Of a stretch of 32,245 nucleotides of DNA, positions 16,111 to 23,944 are shown piece after piece. Source of the DNA: Bacteroidales bacterium. GTDB lineage: Bacteria > Bacteroidota > Bacteroidia > Bacteroidales > UBA7960. A program made the translations under genes and the position numbers. The notes under the pieces were generated by a model that had not been told where the DNA came from, did not search any database, and saw only the letters and a list, made by a program, of their open reading frames with translations. The stretch covers positions 1 to 32,245 of the forward strand of contig PWJZ01000088.1 in assembly GCA_003559855.1 (NCBI GenBank). Reading direction: 5' to 3'. The stretch's first letter is position 1; every line of letters begins with the position of its first letter.

Positions 16111-18147
16111 TTACTTCCAAAACCTGAGCAGCAGAATTTCGGCAAGGAAGAATACCAGCACCAGCACCAGGCACAATTGCCAAAGCTCTCTACCCATGGT
16201 ATAGCGTTCAAATGCTTTTTCGAAGGTGGTATCGCCAATCTCAAGTGCATTTATTCTCTGCATCTGATGATCTTCTATTTTATTTTCAAGCTCACCTGCG
16301 CTATATACATCCATTTTTGATTCGCGGCGGTCGTAGTTGAAGGATATTCCGTCAATCAAGCTCTCTTCGCCGTAAAGAAGGTAGTTGCCCGACCGGTCGA
16401 TCTGATCATGGACATAAAGATTTATTCTGTTGTTGACCGTCCGTATTTCGGGTATTATTTCCACGTTATCATCTCTTATATAATAGACGGGATATTGAGT
16501 TTTCTGCCTGTGCCTGATCTGAACGGGCAGAGTTTGTCCGATAACCTGGTATGGTTTTGTTTGCGGCACACTATAGAGAGCGGCATTATACATTATTGGC
16601 ACAAAAACGGGATGCAACGGAAAATTGCTGTACCTTTCATCCAGCGGCACAGCCGACAAATATACTTCTCCCCTGCCCGACGGCTGAGATGTGAAAAAAT
16701 TATTGCCGTTTTGCAACTGCAGCAAATAATCTTCCCGGACATCAACCCTGCGGCTTATTTCGTAATGCTTTTCAGCTACCGGCAGTTCAACATCCTCAGG
16801 CACTTTATCAAATACGCCATAAAACAATGCATGCATATCATTAAGTGAAGAAACAAGGTATCTGTTTGTATCAAGCGATGTGTAATAATTAGCTTCAAGA
16901 GCTGTCAGAAAATCCCTGTATGAATCAAAATCAATCTCTTCTCCCGGAAAGATGACCAGACTTCCGCCTTCACCAACAAACCTTGCAATCTCGGTACGTA
17001 AGCCGGAAGATATGTTATTTAAGCCGTTCAAAATTATTATATCGGAATTTTGAAATGCGGAATAATCGATGTTCAACAATGACATATTACGGCACGAGAA
17101 GGTTTTATCGTCTTCGAAGAGTGCCTTCAGATAGCGGCTTTCACCGCTTTGGTTAATAATCAGAACGGGAATGTTTTCAAAAACCTTGAAACTGAAATAT
17201 TTCTTGTCATCGAAAACCACCGGGTAATCAACGATCTCTGCCCAGCCGTGCTGAATTCCGGTACTGTCGATAGTATAGGAGAGTTGTTTTTCGAGCGTTT
17301 CGCCCGCTTGTATATCAAAGCTGGCAACCGAGCGCAAAACATCATCAATGTAAAGCCTCAAAGGCTGGTTTTCAAGTGTTTGATTGCCATCATTGATTAT
17401 CCTGACATTGATAGTCATCGGCTGATCTGCAAGCTTTACGGGGCTTTCAAACCACAGTGAATCAATATAGACATTGTCAGCCCGCTGTGCCCTGACAGGT
17501 AAGAAATAAGATGATGTGGCGGTATCTGTTTCGAAATTTTCAAAATCGCTGATATTCTTTTGAAAATCACTGATAATAAACAAACTTTTGTTTTCAGCCG
17601 GCGAGTTGTTCAGCATCTCTTTCTGCCTCTCATACACCTGCGAAAGGTTCCTAACCCTTGGTGACAGATCAACATCATGCAAAAGACTGATAAAATCCTC
17701 GCGACTGACAAATCTCTGATGTCTTCCTTCAAAATCATTTGTAAGTAAGTGAAAATCATCTGTAGCCGGGAAAGCCTGAACTATTTCGTCAGCAATCCTT
17801 TTTGCTTCGGTAATCAGCCTGCCTCTTGCCGATAAAGCCTCCATGCTGAAGGAATTGTCGACATAAATGCTAACAACATTGCCTTCATGACTTATTCCTG
17901 CTTCCTCATGTGCTATATATGGACGGGCAAAAGCCAATACAAGAAAAATAACAGCCAAAAGCCTGCATAACAACACGAGCAAATGCTTTAGCTTCGACTG
18001 TCTTCGTTTCTCTTCCCTGAGCTCTTCAAGAAAGCGGATGTTTGAAAACAGCACCCTGCGAAACCGCCTGAAATGGAACAAGTGTATAATTACCGGTATT
18101 GCAGCTGCCGATAACGCAAGCAAAAACCAGGGGTTTACAAAACTCAT
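16111..18147 (-). CDS. BatA-domain and vWA-domain membrane protein
   Basis: The 678-residue protein starts with the BatA (aerotolerance-type) N-terminal domain: FVNPWFLLALSAAAIPVIIHLF and FRRVLFSNIRFLEELREEKRRQ, with a second helix LLCRLLAVIFLVLAFARPYIA. A von Willebrand A domain follows, with the intact MIDAS start D97-x-S99-x-S101 (VDNSFSM). The middle is an Ig-like or CARDB-type beta region and a DUF4159/GATase-like fold (FEDDKTFSCRNMSLLNIDYSAFQNSDIIILNG). The chain ends with a C-terminal helix (LCLVLVLVFFLAEILLLRF). Bacteroidota have such proteins near MoxR and other Bat genes; those partners are absent here. Its role is unclear, with envelope stress or protein complex assembly suggested by the family. 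It lies 85 bp after mnmD and may share its transcript. Confidence 0.85.
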   Translation of the reverse strand: MSFVNPWFLLALSAAAIPVIIHLFHFRRFRRVLFSNIRFLEELREEKRRQSKLKHLLVLLCRLLAVIFLVLAFARPYIAHEEAGISHEGNVVSIYVDNSFSMEALSARGRLITEAKRIADEIVQAFPATDDFHLLTNDFEGRHQRFVSREDFISLLHDVDLSPRVRNLSQVYERQKEMLNNSPAENKSLFIISDFQKNISDFENFETDTATSSYFLPVRAQRADNVYIDSLWFESPVKLADQPMTINVRIINDGNQTLENQPLRLYIDDVLRSVASFDIQAGETLEKQLSYTIDSTGIQHGWAEIVDYPVVFDDKKYFSFKVFENIPVLIINQSGESRYLKALFEDDKTFSCRNMSLLNIDYSAFQNSDIIILNGLNNISSGLRTEIARFVGEGGSLVIFPGEEIDFDSYRDFLTALEANYYTSLDTNRYLVSSLNDMHALFYGVFDKVPEDVELPVAEKHYEISRRVDVREDYLLQLQNGNNFFTSQPSGRGEVYLSAVPLDERYSNFPLHPVFVPIMYNAALYSVPQTKPYQVIGQTLPVQIRHRQKTQYPVYYIRDDNVEIIPEIRTVNNRINLYVHDQIDRSGNYLLYGEESLIDGISFNYDRRESKMDVYSAGELENKIEDHQMQRINALEIGDTTFEKAFERYTMGRELWQLCLVLVLVFFLAEILLLRFWK

Positions 18148-18232
18148 CTTACAACTGATCTTTTTGTTTCATTCTTAACCCTAATAACCATCAAAAACTT
18201 CGATTATTGTTCTTTCAACACTAATGTTTTTA

Positions 18233-18901
18233 TTATCTTTTTATTGCTCTCAGCATTTCTTTTTTGCCCGGTGGCCCGGGCAGTCTTTCAACTTCAAAGC
18301 CTGTATTTTGCAAATCTCTTCTTACCTGGCCCCTGGAACAATAAGTAACAAAAACTCCGTTTAGCCTCATCGAATCGAATATCTTAAGGAATTTGTCAGG
18401 TGTCCACATTGCGGGTTGTGCTTTCGGAGCATACGCATCGTAATATATCAGGTCATATTTGCAGGCAGGCAGCCGTGCATCTTCAATTTTGACGATATTT
18501 TTTCTGAAGGAAAACAGCTTGTTAAGGCTCATCCATGTGCCTGCTGATGATTGATGAAGTATTTCAAGACATTTTTCAGCACCCGGAAAATCTACAATGT
18601 GAATATAGCCAAGTTTTTCTACCAGTCTCCAGTCAAGCGGAAATGGTTCCAGGCTGTCGTAAAAGACGCTAATATTTTGATTAACTGCTTCAACAAGGGT
18701 GAGCAGGCAATTCAATCCCGTTCCGAATCCAACTTCCAGAATATTTATATTTCCATGCTCAGCAACTTTTTTGAACCCTGAATCGATAAATACATGCATA
18801 GATTCACTATATGCACCTTTTGCCGAGTGGTAAAACTCGTTGAGTTCGGGCACAAAAAGAGTATTACTGCCGTCGCCCGTAACATGTATCCTTCTTTCCA
18901 T
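18233..18901 (-). CDS. mnmD: tRNA 5-methylaminomethyl-2-thiouridine methyltransferase (MnmD)
   Basis: This stand-alone 222-residue SAM-dependent methyltransferase (DUF752 family) corresponds to the N-terminal half of the MnmC fusion. It should methylate aminomethyl-(2-thio)uridine at tRNA wobble position 34. The FAD-dependent MnmC1 half is absent, which is usual in Bacteroidota. Seen: ELNEFYHSAKGAYSESMHVFI, the SAM loop ILEVGFGTGLNCLLTL, then DLIYYDAYAPKAQPAMWTPD and the C-terminal PPGKKEMLRAI. An open frame continues upstream to 19036, but those 45 residues lack family similarity. The ATG at 18901 gives MERRIHVTGDGSNTLFVPE, which matches the usual start; 18913 is the alternative. Confidence 0.92.
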   Translation of the reverse strand: MERRIHVTGDGSNTLFVPELNEFYHSAKGAYSESMHVFIDSGFKKVAEHGNINILEVGFGTGLNCLLTLVEAVNQNISVFYDSLEPFPLDWRLVEKLGYIHIVDFPGAEKCLEILHQSSAGTWMSLNKLFSFRKNIVKIEDARLPACKYDLIYYDAYAPKAQPAMWTPDKFLKIFDSMRLNGVFVTYCSRGQVRRDLQNTGFEVERLPGPPGKKEMLRAIKR

Positions 18902-19120
18902 TATTATTTGCATAATGATTTGCCCGGCGCAATATTTGCCCGCAATTAACCAATCTGTTTTTTCAATATATACCCCGCTATAGCAGCTATCGCCTCCTTT
19001 TAAACAATCCTTAACCAACCCTGACCTCATGCTCAACCTGTCTTAAAAAACAAACCCTATTTTTCATTCCTTTCGCTCAGCATGATACTTATAATCTCAT
19101 ATTTGTCATGTGTTCTTTTA

Positions 19121-19834
19121 TCAACCTTGTAAAGGTGTCAGTTTCATTATAAAATTATATTTTCCGGCATCATAGAACATTTGTGGATTAAAACCGGTTT
19201 TACCTGCGATATAAGACAAATTATCCCTGTCAATAAAAAGCCATTTAAATTTCTTCCCGTCAAATCCTTTATATTTAAGCTTATATGTTACTTCACCGTA
19301 GTATTTTTCACACGGATCAATGTTGAGTGAACCGTCATTTTTTTCAAACATATAAATTATATCTGTTGATTCGATAAACACCAGGCCGTTAGTATTTAGG
19401 AGTGTTTTTGCATGGTCCAGCAGTTTGTAGAGTCCTTTGACGGTTCTTGCAATTCCTGCACCGTTCATAAGAAAAAGAATATTATCAAATCGCTTTTCCT
19501 TCATATCAAAAAAATCAATACACACTGCCTTTTCCACGCCTCTTTTTTTCATAGCCTTTACTGCACCTTTCGAAAAGTCTACGGCCATTACATCACATCG
19601 TTTTTTTTGCAGGTATATTGCATGGCTTCCGGCACCGGCACCGACATCCAGCACCGAACCCTTGCATGCTTCCATTATCTTCTGCTCACCCTCAGGCATC
19701 ATTTCAAAGTTGCGGAAAAAGTATGCTACCGGCAAATAAGAGGTGTCCGCAACATTACAATCAATTTGTATGAATTCACCTTTATTGCCCGATAAATAAT
19801 CGTTAAAAGCAATTCCAAATATATCAGGGTCCAT
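19121..19834 (-). CDS. Class I SAM-dependent methyltransferase, unknown substrate
   Basis: A 237-residue Rossmann-fold methyltransferase. Motif I is VLDVGAGAGSHAIYLQ (about residues 61-76), motif II is CDVMAVDFSKGAVKAMKKRG, and the post-II text FDNILFLMNGAGIA fits the Methyltransf_11/25 type. The N-terminus (FNDYLSGNKGEFIQIDCNVADTSYLPVAYFFRNFEMMP) resembles families that methylate small molecules or, rarely, protein or tRNA. The target cannot be inferred. It lies 220 bp upstream of mnmD on the same strand and divergent from the DnaQ-like gene. Its minus-strand -7 box is at 19861-19868. Confidence 0.85.
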   Translation of the reverse strand: MDPDIFGIAFNDYLSGNKGEFIQIDCNVADTSYLPVAYFFRNFEMMPEGEQKIMEACKGSVLDVGAGAGSHAIYLQKKRCDVMAVDFSKGAVKAMKKRGVEKAVCIDFFDMKEKRFDNILFLMNGAGIARTVKGLYKLLDHAKTLLNTNGLVFIESTDIIYMFEKNDGSLNIDPCEKYYGEVTYKLKYKGFDGKKFKWLFIDRDNLSYIAGKTGFNPQMFYDAGKYNFIMKLTPLQG

Positions 19835-19860
19835 AAAACCGCTCTTTAAACCGCTACCGG

Positions 19861-19868
19861 CAAATATA
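19861..19868 (-). promoter_or_regulatory. Bacteroidota -7 promoter element for the methyltransferase
   Basis: The minus strand reads TATATTTG, an exact TAnnTTTG match, giving a start near 19854 and a 20-nt leader to the ATG at 19834. No strong -33 TTTG is visible at the usual spacing. It shares the 120-bp divergent gap with the plus-strand promoter at 19893-19921. Confidence 0.55.
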
Positions 19869-19892
19869 AGATTATTAAGGAAATTTTTTCAC

Positions 19893-19921
19893 TTGATACT
19901 ATCAACAAATCATTATATTTG
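19893..19921 (+). promoter_or_regulatory. Promoter of the DnaQ-like exonuclease gene
   Basis: A TTG at 19893-19895 is followed after 18 bp by TATATTTG (19914-19921), matching the Bacteroidota -33 TTG / -7 TAnnTTTG arrangement. The start would be near 19928, leaving about 27 nt before the ATG at 19955. Confidence 0.6.
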
Positions 19922-19954
19922 CATGAACACAAACAAAAAAGACAAAACTGAATT

Positions 19955-20785
19955 ATGCTGAAACTTAAACATCCGCTGGCTTTTTTAGACCTTGAAACCA
20001 CCGGTGTAAATGTTGTAAAAGACCGTATTATAGAAATTTATGTATTAAAAGTCAATCCTGATAACAGTACGGTGGAATACCACAAAATAGTAAACCCGGG
20101 AATAAAAATCCCTCCTGAAGTAACGGCTATTCATGGCATTAGAAACGAAGATGTTGTTGATAAGCCGGGGTTTGCCGATATTTCACAGAGTCTCCAAAAT
20201 TTTTTGGGTGATTGTGACATTGCAGGCTACAATTCAAATAAATTTGATGTACCCATGCTTATCGAAGAATTCTTGAGATGCGGTATAGATTTTGACATTA
20301 CCAAACGTAAGCTCATTGATGTACAAAACATCTTTCACAAAATGGAGCCGCGCACCTTAAAAGCCGCATACCGTTTTTACTGCGGCAGGGAACTGCACGA
20401 CGCACATGATGCAAAAGCCGATACCAAAGCAACATATGAAATACTGCTATCGCAAATTGAAAAATACAAGGATGCCGAATATGTTGACCATGAAGGGAAA
20501 TTGTCAAAACCGGTGAAAAATGATGTCGATGCCCTATATAAATTTTCATACAATCATAAAAATGTTGATCTGGCAGGCCACATCGGGATCAACAGAAAAG
20601 GTGTCGAAGTGTTCAACTTCGGAAAATATAAAGGGAAAAGCGTTATGGAAGTGTTTAAAAAAGAACCGCAGTATTACGACTGGATGATGAAAGCCGACTT
20701 TCCTCTATCAACAAAAAACGTGATAAAAAAAATAAAATTAAAGGCTGCCGCCGACGACAGTGGTTTTATTTTCAAAGAAGGTTAA
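19955..20785 (+). CDS. DnaQ-like 3'-5' exonuclease with C-terminal DUF3820-like domain
   Basis: The first 180 residues form a DEDDh exonuclease of the DNA polymerase III epsilon type: FLDLETTG with D12 and E14, then TAIHGI, then AGYNSNKFDVPMLIEE, and HDAKADT with H151 and D156. About residues 225-262 (VFNFGKYKGKSVMEVFKKEP and QYYDWMMKADFP) match the small DUF3820 domain. At 276 residues it is longer than a bare epsilon subunit because of this tail. It probably proofreads or trims DNA 3' ends; whether it is the replicative epsilon or a repair paralogue is unclear. It has its own promoter and a hairpin after the stop (20852-20888), so it is likely monocistronic. Confidence 0.9.
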   Translation: MLKLKHPLAFLDLETTGVNVVKDRIIEIYVLKVNPDNSTVEYHKIVNPGIKIPPEVTAIHGIRNEDVVDKPGFADISQSLQNFLGDCDIAGYNSNKFDVPMLIEEFLRCGIDFDITKRKLIDVQNIFHKMEPRTLKAAYRFYCGRELHDAHDAKADTKATYEILLSQIEKYKDAEYVDHEGKLSKPVKNDVDALYKFSYNHKNVDLAGHIGINRKGVEVFNFGKYKGKSVMEVFKKEPQYYDWMMKADFPLSTKNVIKKIKLKAAADDSGFIFKEG

Positions 20786-20851
20786 ATTTGCATACAATGA
20801 AGTATTTGAGCATTGACCTATATTTTTGAAGTTTGTTTTTCAAGTTAAATC

Positions 20852-20888
20852 ACCCTGCAGCAAATACATCTCATTATTTATGCAGGGT
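20852..20888 (+). terminator. Hairpin downstream of the DnaQ-like gene
   Basis: An 8-bp perfect inverted repeat, ACCCTGCA and TGCAGGGT, flanks a 21-nt loop 67 bp after the stop codon. An AT-rich but not T-pure tract follows (TTAATAAAATAATT), so it is a likely but weak intrinsic terminator. Confidence 0.45.
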
Positions 20889-20978
20889 TAATAAAATAAT
20901 TAACATATTTTTATTTTACACATAAAACAAACATTGCCAAAGTTATATTATAAAACTGTTTATTGAAAAGACATTTTT

Positions 20979-23141
20979 ATGGACGATAGGTTTAAGTCGA
21001 AAAAGAATCCGGCACAAAATAATGAACGGCTTAAAAAGCAGATCCGAGAACTTAAAGTACAATATGAAAAAGATCTAAAGGAGCTGAGGCAGGTAGAAAA
21101 GATAAAAAACATAGAACACAACTTAGCCAAAGCTATTGTTAAAACAGATAGTTTGAAAGAACTTTACGAAACTGCCAAAAAAGAGCTTAACACCATAATT
21201 GACGCCGGCAATTTTGAAATAGCTTTGTATGATGAGAAAACAGGAGAGTTAGGCAACCTTTTCAATAATGATAAAAAGATCACACCACATGGCACCAGGT
21301 ATATGAAACAATCATTGATAAGCCATGTAATGAAAAGAAAAGCACCTCTGCTAATAAATAAAAAAGAGAGCCTTGATTTGGCTGAGTCCGGCAATATTGA
21401 TCATGATGATGCTCCCGCTGAATGTTGGCTTGGAGTGCCCTTGCAAACAAACGAAAAGATTATAGGTATATTGATTGTTCAAAGTTATGACAATCCACTG
21501 GCTTACGATGTGAAAAGCATTGAGATACTTGAAGTAATTGCAAACCAGTTAACCTTATACATTGAAATAAAAAAAGCACAGGAAACTCTCACCGATTACA
21601 AAAAAAGATACCTTAACCTACTGAATTATGCCTTTGACGGAATATATATCCTCAACGATAAACGTTTTGAATTTGTTAACGACCGGTTTTGCGAGATCAC
21701 ACAGTACGAAAAGGAAGAACTATTGTCTGAATCGTTTTATATTGATGAACTGTTGACAAAAAAAGGGCAGTTGCTCACAGGTAAACACTGTAATGACCGT
21801 TTAAAAAATGAAAAAACACCTCATATATCCGAATTTCAAATATTTACCAAATTTGGCTCGATCAAAGATGTTCAGTCTAAAAGCATATCCTTGAATATAG
21901 ACAATCAACCGCGAACAATTGGTTTCATGCAAGATATAACAGAGCTTAACAGGGTCCGTACATTGGAACAGGAAATAGCAATAGCTCACAGATCAGTTGA
22001 GTTCAAACAAAACTTTCTGACCAATATCAGTCATGAAATCCGTACGCCTTTACTGGGTGTGCTGGGAATAGCCGAAATATTGGGAAAAACCAACCTTAGC
22101 TCCCAGCAAAAAAGCTATTTGAATACCCTGGTACAATCGGGTGAAAACCTCAGGGAAATAATGGACCTGATACTGGACTATTCAAAAATTGAAGCAGGTC
22201 GGGTGAGGTTGAAAAAAAACAAGTTTTCACTTAAAAAACTTATTTCTGATACCCATAATCTATTTTCGCCATTAACGAAAAAAAAAGGCATCAGGTTTAA
22301 AACCTCAGTAAGCAGACAAATACCTGATTTAATAATAAGCGACCGTCAACGCGTCAACCAGGTACTCAACAATCTGGTATCTAATGCGGTAAAATTTACC
22401 GAAAAAGGGAAGATTTTAATCAAGGCAAATCTGATAAACAGCGGTAAAATGTTTGGTAAACCGGTAAAGACAAATAGTCATTTATTAATAAAAATTGAAG
22501 TGGAAGATACGGGTAAGGGGATCAGCGACAAAGAAAAAAAGCATTTGTTTGAACCCTTCTCCAAATCAGAGAAGATATGCGGCCATAACATTGAAGGCAC
22601 GGGTCTGGGGCTTGCCATTTGCAAAGAACTTACAACCTTGCTTGGAGGAAATATCGGATTTGAAAGTAAATTAAGTAAAGGAAGCAAGTTTTGGTTTACT
22701 TTTAAAGCCAGAAAATTTGTTTCTGACAATAAATTATCCATTAAGAAGAAAAAATTTGAAAATATAAGACTTAACAAGACTTTAAATATTCTGTTTGCAG
22801 AAGACAAAAAGGTTACCCGGAAAGTTGTCACGCTTATTTTAAGTTCAATGGGTCATCACGTTGAAACTGCCGGCAACGGCAAGGAAGCTTTAAAGCTTTT
22901 TAAACCGGGCAAATACGATCTTATATTAATGGATATCGAAATGCCGGTCATGGATGGCATTACAGCTACGAAAATGCTGAAGGAAAAATATTCAGTTTTG
23001 CCGCCTATAGTAGGTTTAAGCGCAAATGCATTTGAAGGTGACAGGGAAAAATACATGGATCAGGGTATGGATGAATATTTGACTAAGCCTGTACAGGAAA
23101 AAGATTTTATAAGAATAATGGAAAAGTTTAAGATATTATAA
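20979..23141 (+). CDS. Soluble hybrid sensor histidine kinase / response regulator
   Basis: A 720-residue cytoplasmic hybrid kinase without any membrane segment. In order: a charged coiled-coil N-terminus (about 1-60), a GAF domain (60-200, ending GVPLQTNEKIIGILIVQSYD), a PAS domain (about 208-325), HisKA with NISHEIRTPL where H352 is the phosphorylated His, and a HATPase domain with N box NQVLNNLVSNAVKF, G1 VEDTGKGIS and G2 GTGLGLAICKEL. A receiver domain (about 600-717) with the phospho-acceptor D652 in LILMDIEMPVMDG closes it. The absence of an HPt or DNA-binding domain implies a phosphorelay partner elsewhere. It is followed after 51 bp by an FAH-fold hydrolase gene, probably in one transcript. 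The ligand is unknown. Confidence 0.95.
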   Translation: MDDRFKSKKNPAQNNERLKKQIRELKVQYEKDLKELRQVEKIKNIEHNLAKAIVKTDSLKELYETAKKELNTIIDAGNFEIALYDEKTGELGNLFNNDKKITPHGTRYMKQSLISHVMKRKAPLLINKKESLDLAESGNIDHDDAPAECWLGVPLQTNEKIIGILIVQSYDNPLAYDVKSIEILEVIANQLTLYIEIKKAQETLTDYKKRYLNLLNYAFDGIYILNDKRFEFVNDRFCEITQYEKEELLSESFYIDELLTKKGQLLTGKHCNDRLKNEKTPHISEFQIFTKFGSIKDVQSKSISLNIDNQPRTIGFMQDITELNRVRTLEQEIAIAHRSVEFKQNFLTNISHEIRTPLLGVLGIAEILGKTNLSSQQKSYLNTLVQSGENLREIMDLILDYSKIEAGRVRLKKNKFSLKKLISDTHNLFSPLTKKKGIRFKTSVSRQIPDLIISDRQRVNQVLNNLVSNAVKFTEKGKILIKANLINSGKMFGKPVKTNSHLLIKIEVEDTGKGISDKEKKHLFEPFSKSEKICGHNIEGTGLGLAICKELTTLLGGNIGFESKLSKGSKFWFTFKARKFVSDNKLSIKKKKFENIRLNKTLNILFAEDKKVTRKVVTLILSSMGHHVETAGNGKEALKLFKPGKYDLILMDIEMPVMDGITATKMLKEKYSVLPPIVGLSANAFEGDREKYMDQGMDEYLTKPVQEKDFIRIMEKFKIL

Positions 23142-23192
23142 GAATATATTTCAACAGCCGGTTATTAACACCTTTAATTAAAAAGCCTGATT

Positions 23193-23804
23193 ATGAAGAT
23201 CTTTTGTATAGCAAGAAATTACAAGGCACATGCCGAAGAGCTTGGAAGCAAAGTGCCAAAGGAGCCAGTGGTTTTCATGAAGCCCGAAACCGCACTAATA
23301 CGTAAAAAAAACGTTTTTTTCCACCCGGAATTTTCGCGTAAGATCGATTATGAAGTTGAGATAGTACTCAGGATCTGCAAACTTGGAAAACATATTGCAG
23401 AAAAATATGCCCATACTTACTACGATAAAATTGGCATAGGAATTGACTTTACTGCCCGCGACATACAGTCTAAATGCAAGGTGGAAGGCTTACCGTGGGA
23501 AATATCCAAATCGTTTGACGGCTCGGCAGCAGTTAGTAATTTCATCGAAACATATCAGTTTAAAAACATTAACAAAATCAATTTTTCACTCAAACAAAAC
23601 GGTAAAACCGTTCAGAATGCAAATACATCTAAGATGATATTCAGTTTTGATCATATTATATCATATATTTCGAAATTTTTTACACTAAAAATCGGTGACC
23701 TGGTTTTTACAGGAACCCCGGAGGGTGTTGGCAAAATAAATATCAATGACAAACTGGAAGCATTAATTGAAAATAAGGTATTGCTCAATTTAAAAGTCAA
23801 ATAG
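23193..23804 (+). CDS. Fumarylacetoacetate hydrolase family protein
   Basis: At 203 residues this is a minimal FAH-fold enzyme of the YcgM/FAHD1 type, which cleave acylpyruvates, decarboxylate or tautomerise oxaloacetate, or act in aromatic catabolism, using Mg2+ or Mn2+. Seen: FCIARNYKAHAEELG, KPETALI, then DYEVEIVLRI with the two metal-binding Glu residues, GIGIDFTARDIQSKCK with the third acidic ligand, PWEISKSFDGSA, and GDLVFTGTPEGVGKI. All signature segments are present. It sits in the transcript of the hybrid kinase (51-bp gap) and carries a terminator at its own stop, so this pair may form a two-gene unit. The reaction cannot be assigned; oxaloacetate or acylpyruvate is the best family-based guess. 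Confidence 0.92.
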   Translation: MKIFCIARNYKAHAEELGSKVPKEPVVFMKPETALIRKKNVFFHPEFSRKIDYEVEIVLRICKLGKHIAEKYAHTYYDKIGIGIDFTARDIQSKCKVEGLPWEISKSFDGSAAVSNFIETYQFKNINKINFSLKQNGKTVQNANTSKMIFSFDHIISYISKFFTLKIGDLVFTGTPEGVGKININDKLEALIENKVLLNLKVK

Positions 23805-23835
23805 CCAATTTTAACCGGGCTATTTTATATTTTAA
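23799..23835 (+). terminator. Intrinsic terminator at the end of the FAH-family gene
   Basis: AAATAGCC (23799-23806, containing the TAG stop) pairs perfectly with GGCTATTT (23818-23825) around an 11-nt loop, followed by TATATTTT. The stem starts inside the coding end. Confidence 0.65.
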
Positions 23836-23853
23836 AACGTTCTTAAAAATCAA

Positions 23854-23890
23854 CGGTAAAAATGGATTATACAAATTTATATTTTTACCG
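23854..23890. terminator. Perfect 10-bp inverted repeat (second hairpin after FAH gene)
   Basis: CGGTAAAAAT (23854-23863) and ATTTTTACCG (23881-23890) form a 10-bp perfect inverted repeat with a 17-nt loop. It is only 28 bp after the terminator at 23799-23825 and 55 bp before the sensor gene. It could be a second terminator or a regulatory element of the sensor gene; no T-run follows. Confidence 0.5.
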
Positions 23891-23944
23891 GGAAAAGTAT
23901 TATTTTAGCGATCAAACGATTATTTCCCAAACCATCTCAAAGTT

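Noticed and set aside
16408-16848. 146-residue open frame antisense to the BatA/vWA gene
   Set aside because: It lies fully within a well-supported gene and shows no domain or initiation signal of its own.
18902-19036. Extended N-terminus of MnmD from an upstream ATG
   Set aside because: These 45 residues have no family similarity, and the ATG at 18901 gives the usual MnmD start.
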